From assembly GCF_013401555.1 (NCBI RefSeq), contig NZ_CP058552.1:4526001-4590000 (forward strand): a stretch of 64,000 nt of DNA. Reading direction: 5' to 3'. Source of the stretch: Paenibacillus sp. E222 (GTDB taxonomy: Bacteria > Bacillota > Bacilli > Paenibacillales > Paenibacillaceae). Shown here one piece after another: positions 39,117-48,684 of this stretch; position 1 is the stretch's first letter, and every line of letters begins with the position of its first letter. A model generated the notes under the pieces. It was given only the letters and a program-made list of their open reading frames with translations. It did no database searches and was not told where the DNA came from. The translations under genes and the position numbers were made by a program.

Positions 39117-40826
39117 CTACTCGTTGATATTGTTGTACCATGTGATGCTCACTTTGACTCCGCCGCGTGACCCATGTTCATAACTCAGACCCGCTCGTTC
39201 ACCATACAAAAAAGACAAACGCTGATGAACATTCCAGGTCCCGCATCCTATGCTGCCGTCAAGCGGTTTGTGCAAATTATTGGTTAACTCTTGCATCTGA
39301 TTTTCTGTCATACCCCGTCCGCTGTCCTCCACAGTTATCGTGCTCAATTCATCCGTATGATGGCCTGTAATCGTAATATGCCCATCTTCTGTACGAGGTT
39401 CGATGCCGTGAATGATAGCGTTCTCAACGATCGGCTGCAGGGTTAATCGGGGTAATGTTTTATGCAGCATATCATCTGGCACATCCATCGTAAAATGCAT
39501 TCGTTCCAGCCTGAGCGCCTGTATTTCCAGGTAATTTTTCACCATCGTAAGCTCTTCCTTGATCGTTGCCTGATCATTCTCCGATCTGGTTATGTAACGG
39601 TAATACTCACCCAAATTAAGCGCCATCGCCACAACGGCCTTTTCATTTTTCATTCTTGCCATATTTTTAATATAGAAGAGACAGTTGTACAGAAAATGCG
39701 GATTAATCTGTGATTGCAACTGCTTCAGCGTAGCTTCACGTCTTCTAAGCTGCTCCTCATATACGTTCTCTATCAGCTCTTGAATCCGCTGGGCCATGAT
39801 GTTAAATCGTGCAAACAACAAACTGAACTCATTACGAGAAGTATAGTGCAAACGAACGGAAAAATCTCCAGTCGATAATCGATTCGTTCCCTTAACAAGC
39901 TGAAGCAATGGGAGCTGAACACTGCGATACAGTACATATAACACCACCACACTCATGGCAATCAGAACGGCGATGGAAGCATAAAAGAGATTACGGCTGT
40001 TAGTAATGGGCCCTAAAATCTGCTGCATCGGTACATAATCCACGTAGTACCATCCAAGACTGCCCGATTGAATATACGAGACATAGTACTCCGTGTGGTC
40101 AAGGGTCGCGGTAAATCCGCCTTTACCCGAAAGTTCCGTCGCTTTGAGCTTGGACTGGATCGCATTCAAGGTGTCATTTGCGCTGCTGTTGCTTATTAAG
40201 CCCAGATCGGGATGGAACATAAAGGGGTCACCTTTGTTATTCAGCTTGTTCTGATCGAGCATAGCGATTAAATGATGTACCGGGAAACTGATCTTGGTGA
40301 TAAGTCTGGATTTTCCCGGAGTATCCATAGCCGTTGTGGGGTCCGTTGTGTACCACTCAAACTGCTCATGTGTATAAGCCCAGGATTTTGAAAGCGGCTT
40401 GGAAAATTCATCCTTCCTGTATGGGATATAAGCATAATAATCCGTGGAAATGACTTTTTGCAACCTTGGAAAATACAGTGTAATCGTCGAATGCCATTTG
40501 CTGGCGGCGTTATACAAATTTATTTTTTCGAGAATAGCGCTTCCAACCTTGACACGTTCATAGGGGATATCTTTATAGTCCGGACGCTGGTACTCCTGAA
40601 TGCTGGAATCCTGTCCAATGGATATGCCATATAGAGAAAGTTGGTAAATATTGGATTCTACAGAATCGGCAAAAGTGGATAGATGATTCATCGTATTATT
40701 CTGGATTTCGTGCTCAATTACACGCACACTTTCTCTGTTGGAGTAAGTGTAGAGGAATAACACCAGGATGAGCAACATGACAAACAGCAATGTGATTTTG
40801 GTAAAGACATTCAAACGGGCGAACAA
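39117..40826 (-). CDS. YesM-type sensor histidine kinase (locus A)
   Basis: 569 residues from a TTG at 40826, with AAGGAGG 8 bases upstream. One membrane helix at 12-32, an extracellular Cache-like sensor about 35-280, a second helix about 285-305, HAMP 305-358, then the His_kinase module with the phospho-His in SQINPHFLYN and HATPase_c (VENAIIHGIE; VEDSGRGMTENQ; GCGTWNVHQRLSFLYG). The gene ends 7 bases or less before the YesN start. It faces away from the permeases it probably controls. Confidence 0.92.
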   Translation of the reverse strand: MFARLNVFTKITLLFVMLLILVLFLYTYSNRESVRVIEHEIQNNTMNHLSTFADSVESNIYQLSLYGISIGQDSSIQEYQRPDYKDIPYERVKVGSAILEKINLYNAASKWHSTITLYFPRLQKVISTDYYAYIPYRKDEFSKPLSKSWAYTHEQFEWYTTDPTTAMDTPGKSRLITKISFPVHHLIAMLDQNKLNNKGDPFMFHPDLGLISNSSANDTLNAIQSKLKATELSGKGGFTATLDHTEYYVSYIQSGSLGWYYVDYVPMQQILGPITNSRNLFYASIAVLIAMSVVVLYVLYRSVQLPLLQLVKGTNRLSTGDFSVRLHYTSRNEFSLLFARFNIMAQRIQELIENVYEEQLRRREATLKQLQSQINPHFLYNCLFYIKNMARMKNEKAVVAMALNLGEYYRYITRSENDQATIKEELTMVKNYLEIQALRLERMHFTMDVPDDMLHKTLPRLTLQPIVENAIIHGIEPRTEDGHITITGHHTDELSTITVEDSGRGMTENQMQELTNNLHKPLDGSIGCGTWNVHQRLSFLYGERAGLSYEHGSRGGVKVSITWYNNINE

Positions 40827-40866
40827 CGCTCAACCTCCTTAACTCATTAAAATATTGTTATCGTTG

Positions 40867-40909
40867 TTGCAATATTAGGATATAGATCGCAAATGGGCGT
40901 TGCTATAAT
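40867..40909 (+). promoter_or_regulatory. Promoter region of locus A permeases with shared 15-mer
   Basis: TTGCAATATTAGGAT at 40867-40881 followed by the extended -10 TGCTATAAT at 40901-40909. The 15-mer is the partner of the one at 35535. It sits in the gap between the divergent kinase and permease genes. Confidence 0.6.
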
Positions 40910-40971
40910 TTTAATATACAAGTTCACGCGCACTTGTAAAATACAAAATTGATAACATGGGGGATGTTGGG

Positions 40972-41922
40972 GTGAAGGAACATACGTTAGAGACGCCGCG
41001 CAAACGGCGGGCCATCAAGGTAAAACAGCGCTGGAATATGCAACGAAACTGGTCCTTGCATTTGATGCTTGTTCCAGCGGTTTTGCTGGCAATCATTTTT
41101 CAGTACATACCAATGGGAGGCATTGTCATTGCTTTTCAGGATTTCAAACCTTATCTGGGATTTACCGAATCCAAATGGGTAGGTTGGGATAATTTCAAAT
41201 ATTTGTTCCTGTATCCAGATGTGGGGCAAGTGATCTGGAACACGCTGGTAATTGCATTTTTTAAAATTATTGCCGGGTTAATCGCTCCGTTCCTGTTCGC
41301 CGTTCTGTTAAACGAAGTTCGCCTGGTCGCTTTTAAAAGGGTCAGTCAAACACTCGTTTATCTGCCGCACTTTCTCTCATGGGTTATCCTCGGCGGGATT
41401 TTGCTGGATATCCTTTCTCCGCAAGGAGGCATGGTGAACAAGCTTGTTGTTGCCTTGGGTGGAGACCCGATATTTTTCCTGGGAGATGGAACGTGGTTTC
41501 GGATAACACTGATTGTCAGTGATGTGTGGAAGGAATTTGGTTTTGGCACAATTGTATTTTTGGCTTCTCTCTCGGGCATCAACCCGGCATTATACGAAGC
41601 TGCTGAGGTGGATGGAGCGAACCGGTTCAAGCAGACCCTGCATATTACGTTTCCTGCGTTGATGCCGATCACCATCGTACTGATGACCCTTTCCATCGGA
41701 AATATTCTGAATGCGGGATTCGATCAGGTGTTCAACCTGTACAATCCGCTTGTGTATGACAAAGGCGACATCATTGATACGTTCGTATATCGACTCGGTA
41801 TCCTGAACGGCAAAATGAGCTTTGCCACAGCTGTAGGATTGTTCAAATCGGTGGTGGCGACAATTCTGATCGTTATTTCATATCGACTCGCTTACAAACT
41901 GGCTAACTATCGCGTGTTCTAG
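40972..41922 (+). CDS. CUT1 ABC transporter permease, LplB type (locus A)
   Basis: 316 residues from GTG 40972, preferred because GGGGGA lies 6-9 bases before it; the ATG at 40957 has no ribosome site. Six membrane helices; LplB hallmarks QYIPMGGIVIAFQDFKPYLG, YLPHFLSWVILGGILLDIL and the EAA loop YEAAEVDGANRFKQTLHITFPALMP. It forms the channel with the next permease and receives sugars from the lipoprotein at 35624. The next gene starts 15 bases on. Confidence 0.92.
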   Translation: MKEHTLETPRKRRAIKVKQRWNMQRNWSLHLMLVPAVLLAIIFQYIPMGGIVIAFQDFKPYLGFTESKWVGWDNFKYLFLYPDVGQVIWNTLVIAFFKIIAGLIAPFLFAVLLNEVRLVAFKRVSQTLVYLPHFLSWVILGGILLDILSPQGGMVNKLVVALGGDPIFFLGDGTWFRITLIVSDVWKEFGFGTIVFLASLSGINPALYEAAEVDGANRFKQTLHITFPALMPITIVLMTLSIGNILNAGFDQVFNLYNPLVYDKGDIIDTFVYRLGILNGKMSFATAVGLFKSVVATILIVISYRLAYKLANYRVF

Positions 41923-41937
41923 AGAGGAGAAAAGGGC

Positions 41938-42816
41938 TTGTATTACAAAACAAAAGGCTATCGAGTATTCAGCATATTTAATTATATCTTTCTCGGCGTA
42001 TTATCGTTGCTGTGCATATTGCCCATTATTCATATTTTGGCCGTCTCGTTCAGCAGCATGGCGCCAGCCTCATCCAATCTCGTCAGCTTCTGGCCGATTG
42101 GATTCACCACCGACGCTTATGTGAAGACATTTGGCAATTCCAATTTTATTAACTCCTTGCTGGTCTCGGTGAAACGAACGGTGATTGCGACCATCATTGG
42201 CATGGTTATTATGCTGCTTACGGCATTTCCGCTCTCGAAGGAAGATATCAGCTTCAAGGGCCGTTCGATCTACACATGGTTTTTCGTTTTTACCATTTTG
42301 TTCAGTGGGGGCCTGATCCCCAGTTACATTCTGATTCAGAAGCTGGGACTTATGGATACGATCTGGGCACTGATTCTGCCAGGAGCACTGTCCGTATGGA
42401 ATGTTATTCTCATGATGAATTTCTTCCGCGGTCTGCCCAAGGAACTGGAGGAAGCAGCCTATCTAGATGGGGCGGGTCATATCAAGACTCTGGCGCTGGT
42501 CTACGTGCCGCTGTCTCTTCCGGCCATTGCTACGCTGTCCCTTTTCACTATGGTAGGTCAGTGGAATTCCTGGTTTGACGGTATGATCTATATGTCGGAC
42601 GTGAAAAATTATCCACTGGCTTCCTTACTGCAGACGATTATCGTGCAGCAGGATCTTAGTAAAATCAACGTAGATCCGTCCATGCTGGAGAACGTCTCCC
42701 AGCGTACGGTTCGTGCAGCGCAAATCTTTATAGGGGCTTTGCCTATTTTGCTGGTGTATCCATTTTTACAACGCTTTTTCGTTAAAGGCATCGTTATCGG
42801 GGCAGTGAAAGAATAG
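41938..42816 (+). CDS. CUT1 ABC transporter permease, LplC/YtcP type (locus A)
   Basis: 292 residues from TTG 41938 (GAGAGGAG about 9 bases upstream). Six membrane helices, LCILPIIHILAVSFSS in the first, FSGGLIPSYILIQKLGLMDT, EAA loop LEEAAYLDGAGHIKTLALVYVPLSLP and the typical end FVKGIVIGAVKE. Second half of the oligosaccharide channel. It is followed after 41 bases by the SLH-GH16 gene in the same direction, so transport and depolymerisation are probably co-expressed. Confidence 0.93.
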   Translation: MYYKTKGYRVFSIFNYIFLGVLSLLCILPIIHILAVSFSSMAPASSNLVSFWPIGFTTDAYVKTFGNSNFINSLLVSVKRTVIATIIGMVIMLLTAFPLSKEDISFKGRSIYTWFFVFTILFSGGLIPSYILIQKLGLMDTIWALILPGALSVWNVILMMNFFRGLPKELEEAAYLDGAGHIKTLALVYVPLSLPAIATLSLFTMVGQWNSWFDGMIYMSDVKNYPLASLLQTIIVQQDLSKINVDPSMLENVSQRTVRAAQIFIGALPILLVYPFLQRFFVKGIVIGAVKE

Positions 42817-42857
42817 CATGGCCGTGCAAGTAACAACACATAAGGGGAGGAATACGG

Positions 42858-45800
42858 GTGAAAAAAGGATTGGCTTGTCTCTTGGCAGGAAGCATGATGG
42901 TTTCACTACTATATCCGGCAATGGCCGGAGCAGACAGCGCAACAAAGCAAGCGAAGGGAATGGAGCAGGTGCAGGCGAACAGCCTGCATTCCATACCCTA
43001 TCGGGACATGACGGCCCACTGGGCAGAACAAGCAGTGACACAGATGCAGGAGCTTGCTGTGATTCAAGGTTATACGGACGGCACGTTCAAGCCGAATGAA
43101 CGCATCAGCCGCGCCGAGTTTGTTATGATGCTGGACCGGATAATGGGCTTTGCTCGCGGGCAAGAATCAGCGTCTGTATCTTTTTCCGACCTGAATGAAA
43201 ACGATTGGTATTATGAAGCACTGGTTAGAGCGAATAGCGCAGGAATAATACTGGGCACTGTTGCTGGACAGCTGTCACCCAATCAACCCGTGACCAGACA
43301 GGATGCCGCAGTTATGGCTGACCGAGCGTTCCAACTATCAACAGGCCAGGAAGATGAGCACGTGCTGACTCGTTTTACAGATGCGAAACAAGTGGCAGAC
43401 TACGCCAAAAAAGCGTTCAGTTATTTCATTCAGGAGAAAATTGTAAACGGATACAATAACCAATTGGCTCCGACTGCCGACATTACGAGAGCAGAGGCAG
43501 CAACGCTGATATCCAACATGATTAAGGATGTGAAAAGCAGCCCGGGCACGTATGAGTCAAGCGTTGATGGCAACCTGGTCGTTCGATCAGCTGATGTCAC
43601 CCTCCAAAACATGACCGTTGGCGGCAATCTATTGCTGGCCGAAGGGATTGGCGAAGGTACAGTGACGCTTGATGGGGTGACGGTTACGGGAAGTGTCATC
43701 ATCAAAGGTGGAGGAAGCCATTCCATTAATATTCGTAATACCCAACTGAAACGAGTGGTGGTGGACAACGCTTCGGGACCGGTACATGTGAATATCACGG
43801 GTAACAGCCTGATTGAAGAAATGATTATTCTACGCAAAGCGACGGTTGAATTGTCTGACGAGAGCGTCATTGCTGCATTAAGCGTGAACAGCAAAGCTCG
43901 GCATACCCGGATTGATGCAAAAGGAAAAATCAAACTGCTCAATGTGGAAGCGGAAAACGTGCTTGTTAACGGGAAAGAGGTCACAACAGGCCAGCACAGT
44001 GTTAATATGACGCTGGGTAATGATCAGCCAGCAGCATCAAGACCTCCTACACCTGGAAACGGTAACGGTTCAAATGGTTCCACGCCTTCGAATCCGGGTG
44101 GACAGAGCCCTTCTGTTCCTGGTAATCCTGTGGGAGAGAAGCCCATTCCGGCAACGATGATCCCGAACAAGGATTGGGAAATGATCTGGAATGACGAATT
44201 TAGCAGTTCAGCTATCGATGCATCCAAGTGGACTGTTCAGGATACAGGACTTGTCTACAACAATGAATTGCAATATTACAGCCCTGACAATACACGCATC
44301 GTCAAGGACGGGGATCGCAATGTACTGCAAATTGAGGCCAAACGGGAGCAAAAAAGCGGCAAGTCGTTTACCTCAGGCAAACTGATGACGATGGGAAAAG
44401 GGGACTGGACCTACGGTAAAGTTGTCGTTCGGGCAAAGCTGCCGGTGCAGCAGGGCATGTGGCCAGCTATCTGGATGATGCCTACGGATGAAGCGCATTA
44501 TGGCGGATGGCCAGCTTCAGGTGAGATCGATATTATGGAACTGATCGGTGGCAAAAATAAAGACCATGAAGTGTACAGCACCATCCACTATGATGCCGTC
44601 AAGTCTGACGGTTCGCATGGGCATGATCAAGGCAAGTTTACTCTTCCTGCTGGCGAGTCATTTGCAGATGATTACCATGATTTTCAGGTGGAATGGCTGC
44701 CTGGCATGATTCGTTTCTATGTGGATGGCAAGCTTCATCATCAGGTGAATGATTGGCAGACGACTGCTGCAGGTCAGCCGGAGAGCTATACCTTCCCTGC
44801 ACCCTTCGACAGACCGTTCTATTTGATCCTCAATCTCGCGGTGGGCGGAGACTGGCCGGGATCACCTGAGAACGAATTTGTCTCCGAGAAGATGAATGTT
44901 GACTTTGTTCGGGTGTACTCTTATAAAAAAATAAACGACTGGCCGGACGTGACTTCAAGTCCAATGGAGCCTGAACGGCAACGTGCTCCGCAAGCAGACG
45001 GCAACGAAATCTATAATGAACGCTTCACTGAAGGCTCCGATGCAGCCGGAGTGCCGAACGAATGGAAGTTTATTGCAAATGCAGACGGAGCTGGTGCAGT
45101 TGAAATCGTTGACGATGAACAGAAGGGCAAGGCTGCGAAAGTGACCATCTCCCAGGCGGGCACCGAGAGTTATTCCGTACAATTGACGCAAATGCCGATC
45201 TATATGAAGAAAAATAAAAAGTATAAAGTAGAGTTCGATGCCAAAGCATCCGTTAACCGTGATCTTCGCTCCAAAGTAACACAATTTGAGAAAAGCTGGA
45301 CGAATTACTCCGGTGAAAAAACCTTCTCATTGACCACTGAATGGCAGCCGTTCGAATACACATTTAATATGCGGGATGGCGCAGACAATAATGCTCGATT
45401 AGAATTCAATCTGGGCCTGGATGAAGGGACAGTCCTGTTGTCCAATGTCAGACTGACGGAGATAGGAGAGGCTGATCCGATCCCTGTGGAGCGGAAAGCA
45501 TTACCGGATGGGAATTATGTTTATAACGGTACGTTTGATCAAGGCAAGGAACGACTTGGCTTCTGGTCCAAGCAGATTCAACCTGATGCTGAAGCTCAGA
45601 TTTCCGTCAACAATTTCCTGAAGTTCCCGATCATGGAGCGGCAGCTCGTGGTTGATGTGAAACAAACGAATGGCGAACCCGGTCAAGTTGCTGTCGTGCA
45701 GCCTGATATGAAACTGGAAGGTGGCACAACCTACGGATTCTCTTTTGATGCCAAGGCCGATGTATCTCGCACGATGGATGTGGAGTTGTCTACCGCTGAG

Positions 45801-47318
45801 GGTCATGACGTACAGATACATCAAGGACAACTCATTCAGATTAGTCAAGAAATGAAGAATTATACGGGTGAGATTGTGATTGGAGAGGGCCCGGCTGCAG
45901 CAACGTCTGAACTGAAATTATTATTTGGCAGTTCTGCAGGAAAGGTCTACGTCGATAACGTTCGCCTGACGAAACGGGGAAAGCCTGTATCGATCCAGAA
46001 GTATGCACATATTCCTGCAACAGAAGCGTGGCTCATGCAAGGCTTGCAACTCGAAAACTCCGATGAAGGCGGCAAACATGTCAGCTACATGGACGAAGGT
46101 GATCTGCTGCAATTCAAAATAGACGGGGCGAACGATGGAGAGTACGTCTTCTCCACACGGATGGCAAGTGCCAAAGCTGATTCAAAAGTTCGATTCAGTG
46201 TCAAGGATGAACAAGGTACAACGGTGGCCACCTCACAGCTGGTGCTTGGAGATACAGGTGGTTGGCAGACCTATAAAACCATATATTTCCCAGCGGTTTC
46301 CCTGAAAGCCGGGGCAGTGTACTACGTTAATTTTGAAGGGAATGAATACAATACACGCTGGCTGGACGTCTCGCAGAACATACTTCAGAACGGGGAGCTG
46401 ACTTCAGATCGAAGTGGTTGGGAATTGATCCCCCCTGATCTCGAGGTATCCAATGGAGAAGATGGAGGTATTAGCATCAATTTGCCGGGAACAAGTGAGA
46501 ACTGGTGGGAAGTGTTATTGCAGCAGGGGAAACTTGTGCTGGAGGGAAGAAAAACGTATCGTTTAAGCTTTGAGGCATCAGCAACCGCTCCAAAATCCAT
46601 GCAAGTGGTAGTGTCGCAGGGGAACGGCGAAGACACAAAGTATATGGATGAAACGGTAAACCTGACAGAAACCAAACAATCATATGTATATACCTTTGGG
46701 ATGGGGGAGCAAGGGGATTCAGCTGCCTTGTTGAACTTTGGTCTCGGCACCGCTTCGGCAGGAGAGCATAACGTATCCATTCAAAATGTAATGTTGTACG
46801 AAGTGAATCCTGGTGCGGATCAAGGGGGACAGCCGGTACATGTCAATCTGATTCCGAATGGCGACTTTGCAAAAGGCAGCGAAGGATGGTTTAAACATTC
46901 TGACGGGAATAGCGAAGAACTGGTATTCCAAGTTGCGAATCAGAAGCTGCAAGCTCAAATCGGTCAGGCGGGAACTAATCCGTGGGATCGACAGATTATT
47001 AATGAAGGTTTTGCAATGCAACAGGGATATAAATACAAACTGACGTTCAAAGCCAAAGCGGATAAACCGCGTAAAATGGGCCTAGGCATCGGTTGGGTTG
47101 ACGTTCCCGCAGGATATGCATGGCACGGATTTTTTGGTGAACAAGTGGACTTGTCTACCACGGAGCGGGAGTATACCTTCATATTTGATACTACCGAGCC
47201 GAGCTATGCGAACAGCCGCCTCGTGTTTGATATGGGCAACATTAGTGGTGTCGAAGACGGGAATACAGCGATTATGTTATCGGATGTGAGTCTCATCCTG
47301 ATGGGGCCAACACAATAA
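42858..47318 (+). CDS. Cell-surface laminarinase: SLH-GH16-carbohydrate-binding modules
   Basis: 1486 residues from GTG 42858 (GGGGAGG upstream). Signal peptide 1-26. Three SLH repeats about 45-225 (DMTAHWAEQAVTQMQELAVI, GYTDGTFKPNERISRAEFVMM) anchor it to wall polymer. Residues 235-385 are a beta-solenoid-like stretch; 395-425 a Pro/Gly/Ser linker. GH16 about 435-690 has nucleophile Glu556 and acid/base Glu561 in SGEIDIMELIGG, with MIWNDEFSS and GMWPAIWMMPT, the laminarinase form. Residues 715-1486 hold four CBM4/9-like beta-sandwiches and a further CBM6-like stretch near 1060-1180. It cleaves beta-1,3-glucan at the cell surface. Confidence 0.9.
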   Translation: MKKGLACLLAGSMMVSLLYPAMAGADSATKQAKGMEQVQANSLHSIPYRDMTAHWAEQAVTQMQELAVIQGYTDGTFKPNERISRAEFVMMLDRIMGFARGQESASVSFSDLNENDWYYEALVRANSAGIILGTVAGQLSPNQPVTRQDAAVMADRAFQLSTGQEDEHVLTRFTDAKQVADYAKKAFSYFIQEKIVNGYNNQLAPTADITRAEAATLISNMIKDVKSSPGTYESSVDGNLVVRSADVTLQNMTVGGNLLLAEGIGEGTVTLDGVTVTGSVIIKGGGSHSINIRNTQLKRVVVDNASGPVHVNITGNSLIEEMIILRKATVELSDESVIAALSVNSKARHTRIDAKGKIKLLNVEAENVLVNGKEVTTGQHSVNMTLGNDQPAASRPPTPGNGNGSNGSTPSNPGGQSPSVPGNPVGEKPIPATMIPNKDWEMIWNDEFSSSAIDASKWTVQDTGLVYNNELQYYSPDNTRIVKDGDRNVLQIEAKREQKSGKSFTSGKLMTMGKGDWTYGKVVVRAKLPVQQGMWPAIWMMPTDEAHYGGWPASGEIDIMELIGGKNKDHEVYSTIHYDAVKSDGSHGHDQGKFTLPAGESFADDYHDFQVEWLPGMIRFYVDGKLHHQVNDWQTTAAGQPESYTFPAPFDRPFYLILNLAVGGDWPGSPENEFVSEKMNVDFVRVYSYKKINDWPDVTSSPMEPERQRAPQADGNEIYNERFTEGSDAAGVPNEWKFIANADGAGAVEIVDDEQKGKAAKVTISQAGTESYSVQLTQMPIYMKKNKKYKVEFDAKASVNRDLRSKVTQFEKSWTNYSGEKTFSLTTEWQPFEYTFNMRDGADNNARLEFNLGLDEGTVLLSNVRLTEIGEADPIPVERKALPDGNYVYNGTFDQGKERLGFWSKQIQPDAEAQISVNNFLKFPIMERQLVVDVKQTNGEPGQVAVVQPDMKLEGGTTYGFSFDAKADVSRTMDVELSTAEGHDVQIHQGQLIQISQEMKNYTGEIVIGEGPAAATSELKLLFGSSAGKVYVDNVRLTKRGKPVSIQKYAHIPATEAWLMQGLQLENSDEGGKHVSYMDEGDLLQFKIDGANDGEYVFSTRMASAKADSKVRFSVKDEQGTTVATSQLVLGDTGGWQTYKTIYFPAVSLKAGAVYYVNFEGNEYNTRWLDVSQNILQNGELTSDRSGWELIPPDLEVSNGEDGGISINLPGTSENWWEVLLQQGKLVLEGRKTYRLSFEASATAPKSMQVVVSQGNGEDTKYMDETVNLTETKQSYVYTFGMGEQGDSAALLNFGLGTASAGEHNVSIQNVMLYEVNPGADQGGQPVHVNLIPNGDFAKGSEGWFKHSDGNSEELVFQVANQKLQAQIGQAGTNPWDRQIINEGFAMQQGYKYKLTFKAKADKPRKMGLGIGWVDVPAGYAWHGFFGEQVDLSTTEREYTFIFDTTEPSYANSRLVFDMGNISGVEDGNTAIMLSDVSLILMGPTQ

Positions 47319-47633
47319 AATGGCATAATTTTTAATAATGAGTTTGTTACACTAAAGAATGCATTGCAAGTCAAGGGAAAATAATATAGCCCTCCATCAA
47401 GTGCATGAAAGAGATCCATTTAACATTTTCACTATCATAACGATGAGATTTTTAGCAAACAAGCACGTTTATCCTTTGGGGATGAACAGTGCTTGTTTGT
47501 ATTTTGGGAAGATAAGCTGAGTATAAAAGAATATGAAGATCCATTCATGATTTGTCGGTATAAGTTCCGGTACGCATCGCTTGTTCAGTTTAGTCTCATT
47601 GCTTGTTTATTAGGCTAGTACGGCCTACATACA
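47319..47633. other. Gene-free gap between loci A and B
   Basis: It holds only the terminator at 47456-47505 and AT-rich flanks; no coding sequence is supported. The promoter element of locus B begins directly after it. Confidence 0.6.
47456..47505 (+). terminator. Terminator of locus A
   Basis: CAAACAAGCAC pairs perfectly with GTGCTTGTTTG (loop about 22 bases), followed by TATTTT. Confidence 0.75.
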
Positions 47634-47694
47634 TAAAATCTTATAAGAAATTCTTGAAATTTCAGAAATTTATCCGTTAGGCGGGTGCTAATAT
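47634..47694 (+). promoter_or_regulatory. Locus B promoter 1: 9-bp-repeat activator element plus extended -10
   Basis: TAAAATC, then three abutting 9-mers AGAAATTCT, TGAAATTTC, AGAAATTTA (47646-47672), then extended -10 TGCTAATAT (TGC 47686-47688, TAATAT 47689-47694). No -35 box; the repeats occupy that place, as expected for an AraC-type activator. The same arrangement is found at 58295-58356. Confidence 0.75.
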
Positions 47695-47723
47695 ACAAAT
47701 ACAAACAAAGACGAGGTGATGAT

Positions 47724-48671
47724 ATGCAAGTGAAATTGGCAGCGGACGCCATTCCTCTCTCCAAAAAGCGGAAGTCATGGATAAGGACGATCCAAAAATA
47801 TAAAGTGATGTATGCTCTCTTATTACCAGCATTAATTTACTTTGCCGTATTCAAATACATCCCTATGGCGGGAATATTGATTGCTTTTAAAAACTACAAC
47901 CTGGCTTTGGGAGTATGGGATAGCCCATGGGTGGGATTCAAAAATTTTACGGATTTTATGAACGGCGTTTATTTCTGGGACATCATGAAAAATACGATTG
48001 TTATATCGCTGTATAAGCTATTGTTCGGTTTCTCCGCTCCCATCGTACTTGCTTTATTGCTCAATGAAGTTCATACCCAATGGTTTAAGAAAATCGTACA
48101 AACCATTACTTATTTACCCCACTTTTTGTCTTGGGTCATTGTATATGGATTGATGGTAGCATTATTAGCCCCAGGCGATGGCCTTTTTAATATGATTTTG
48201 AAGGAAAGTGGTTTTCAGCCCATTTCATTTCTAACGGAGCCTGCTTGGGGAAGACTGCTGGTCATCACATCTGAAATATGGAAGGACATTGGATGGGGAG
48301 CGATACTGTACCTCGCCGCATTAGCAGGTATTGATCCAAGCTTATATGAAGCGGCTCGAATGGATGGTGCTTCCAAATGGAGACAGCTCTGGCATATCAC
48401 TTTACCCGGCATTCGAGGAGTCATTATTCTGATGCTGATCCTTAAATTAAGCCATATTCTGGATGCTGGCTTTGACCAAATATTCATGTTTGCCAACACC
48501 TTTAACCAGGAGAAGATCGACATTATCGACACATGGGTATACCGTGAGGGGTTGGAGCGTCTTAAGATTGGCTTGGCTACTGCTGTAGGATTGTTTAAAG
48601 CTGTCATTGGATTTGCTTTAGTGTTGGCGGCCAATAAGCTCGCCAAAAAATTCGATGGGCAAATTTGGTGA
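47724..48671 (+). CDS. CUT1 ABC transporter permease, LplB type (locus B)
   Basis: 315 residues from ATG 47724 (GAGGTGATG upstream). Six membrane helices, KYIPMAGILIAFKNYNLALG, YLPHFLSWVIVYGLM, EAA loop YEAARMDGASKWRQLWHITLPGIRG. Paralogous to the locus A permease at 40972. First gene of a three-gene transport operon; the next gene begins 13 bases after the stop. Confidence 0.93.
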   Translation: MQVKLAADAIPLSKKRKSWIRTIQKYKVMYALLLPALIYFAVFKYIPMAGILIAFKNYNLALGVWDSPWVGFKNFTDFMNGVYFWDIMKNTIVISLYKLLFGFSAPIVLALLLNEVHTQWFKKIVQTITYLPHFLSWVIVYGLMVALLAPGDGLFNMILKESGFQPISFLTEPAWGRLLVITSEIWKDIGWGAILYLAALAGIDPSLYEAARMDGASKWRQLWHITLPGIRGVIILMLILKLSHILDAGFDQIFMFANTFNQEKIDIIDTWVYREGLERLKIGLATAVGLFKAVIGFALVLAANKLAKKFDGQIW

Positions 48672-48684
48672 GGTGGTTTTTAAT

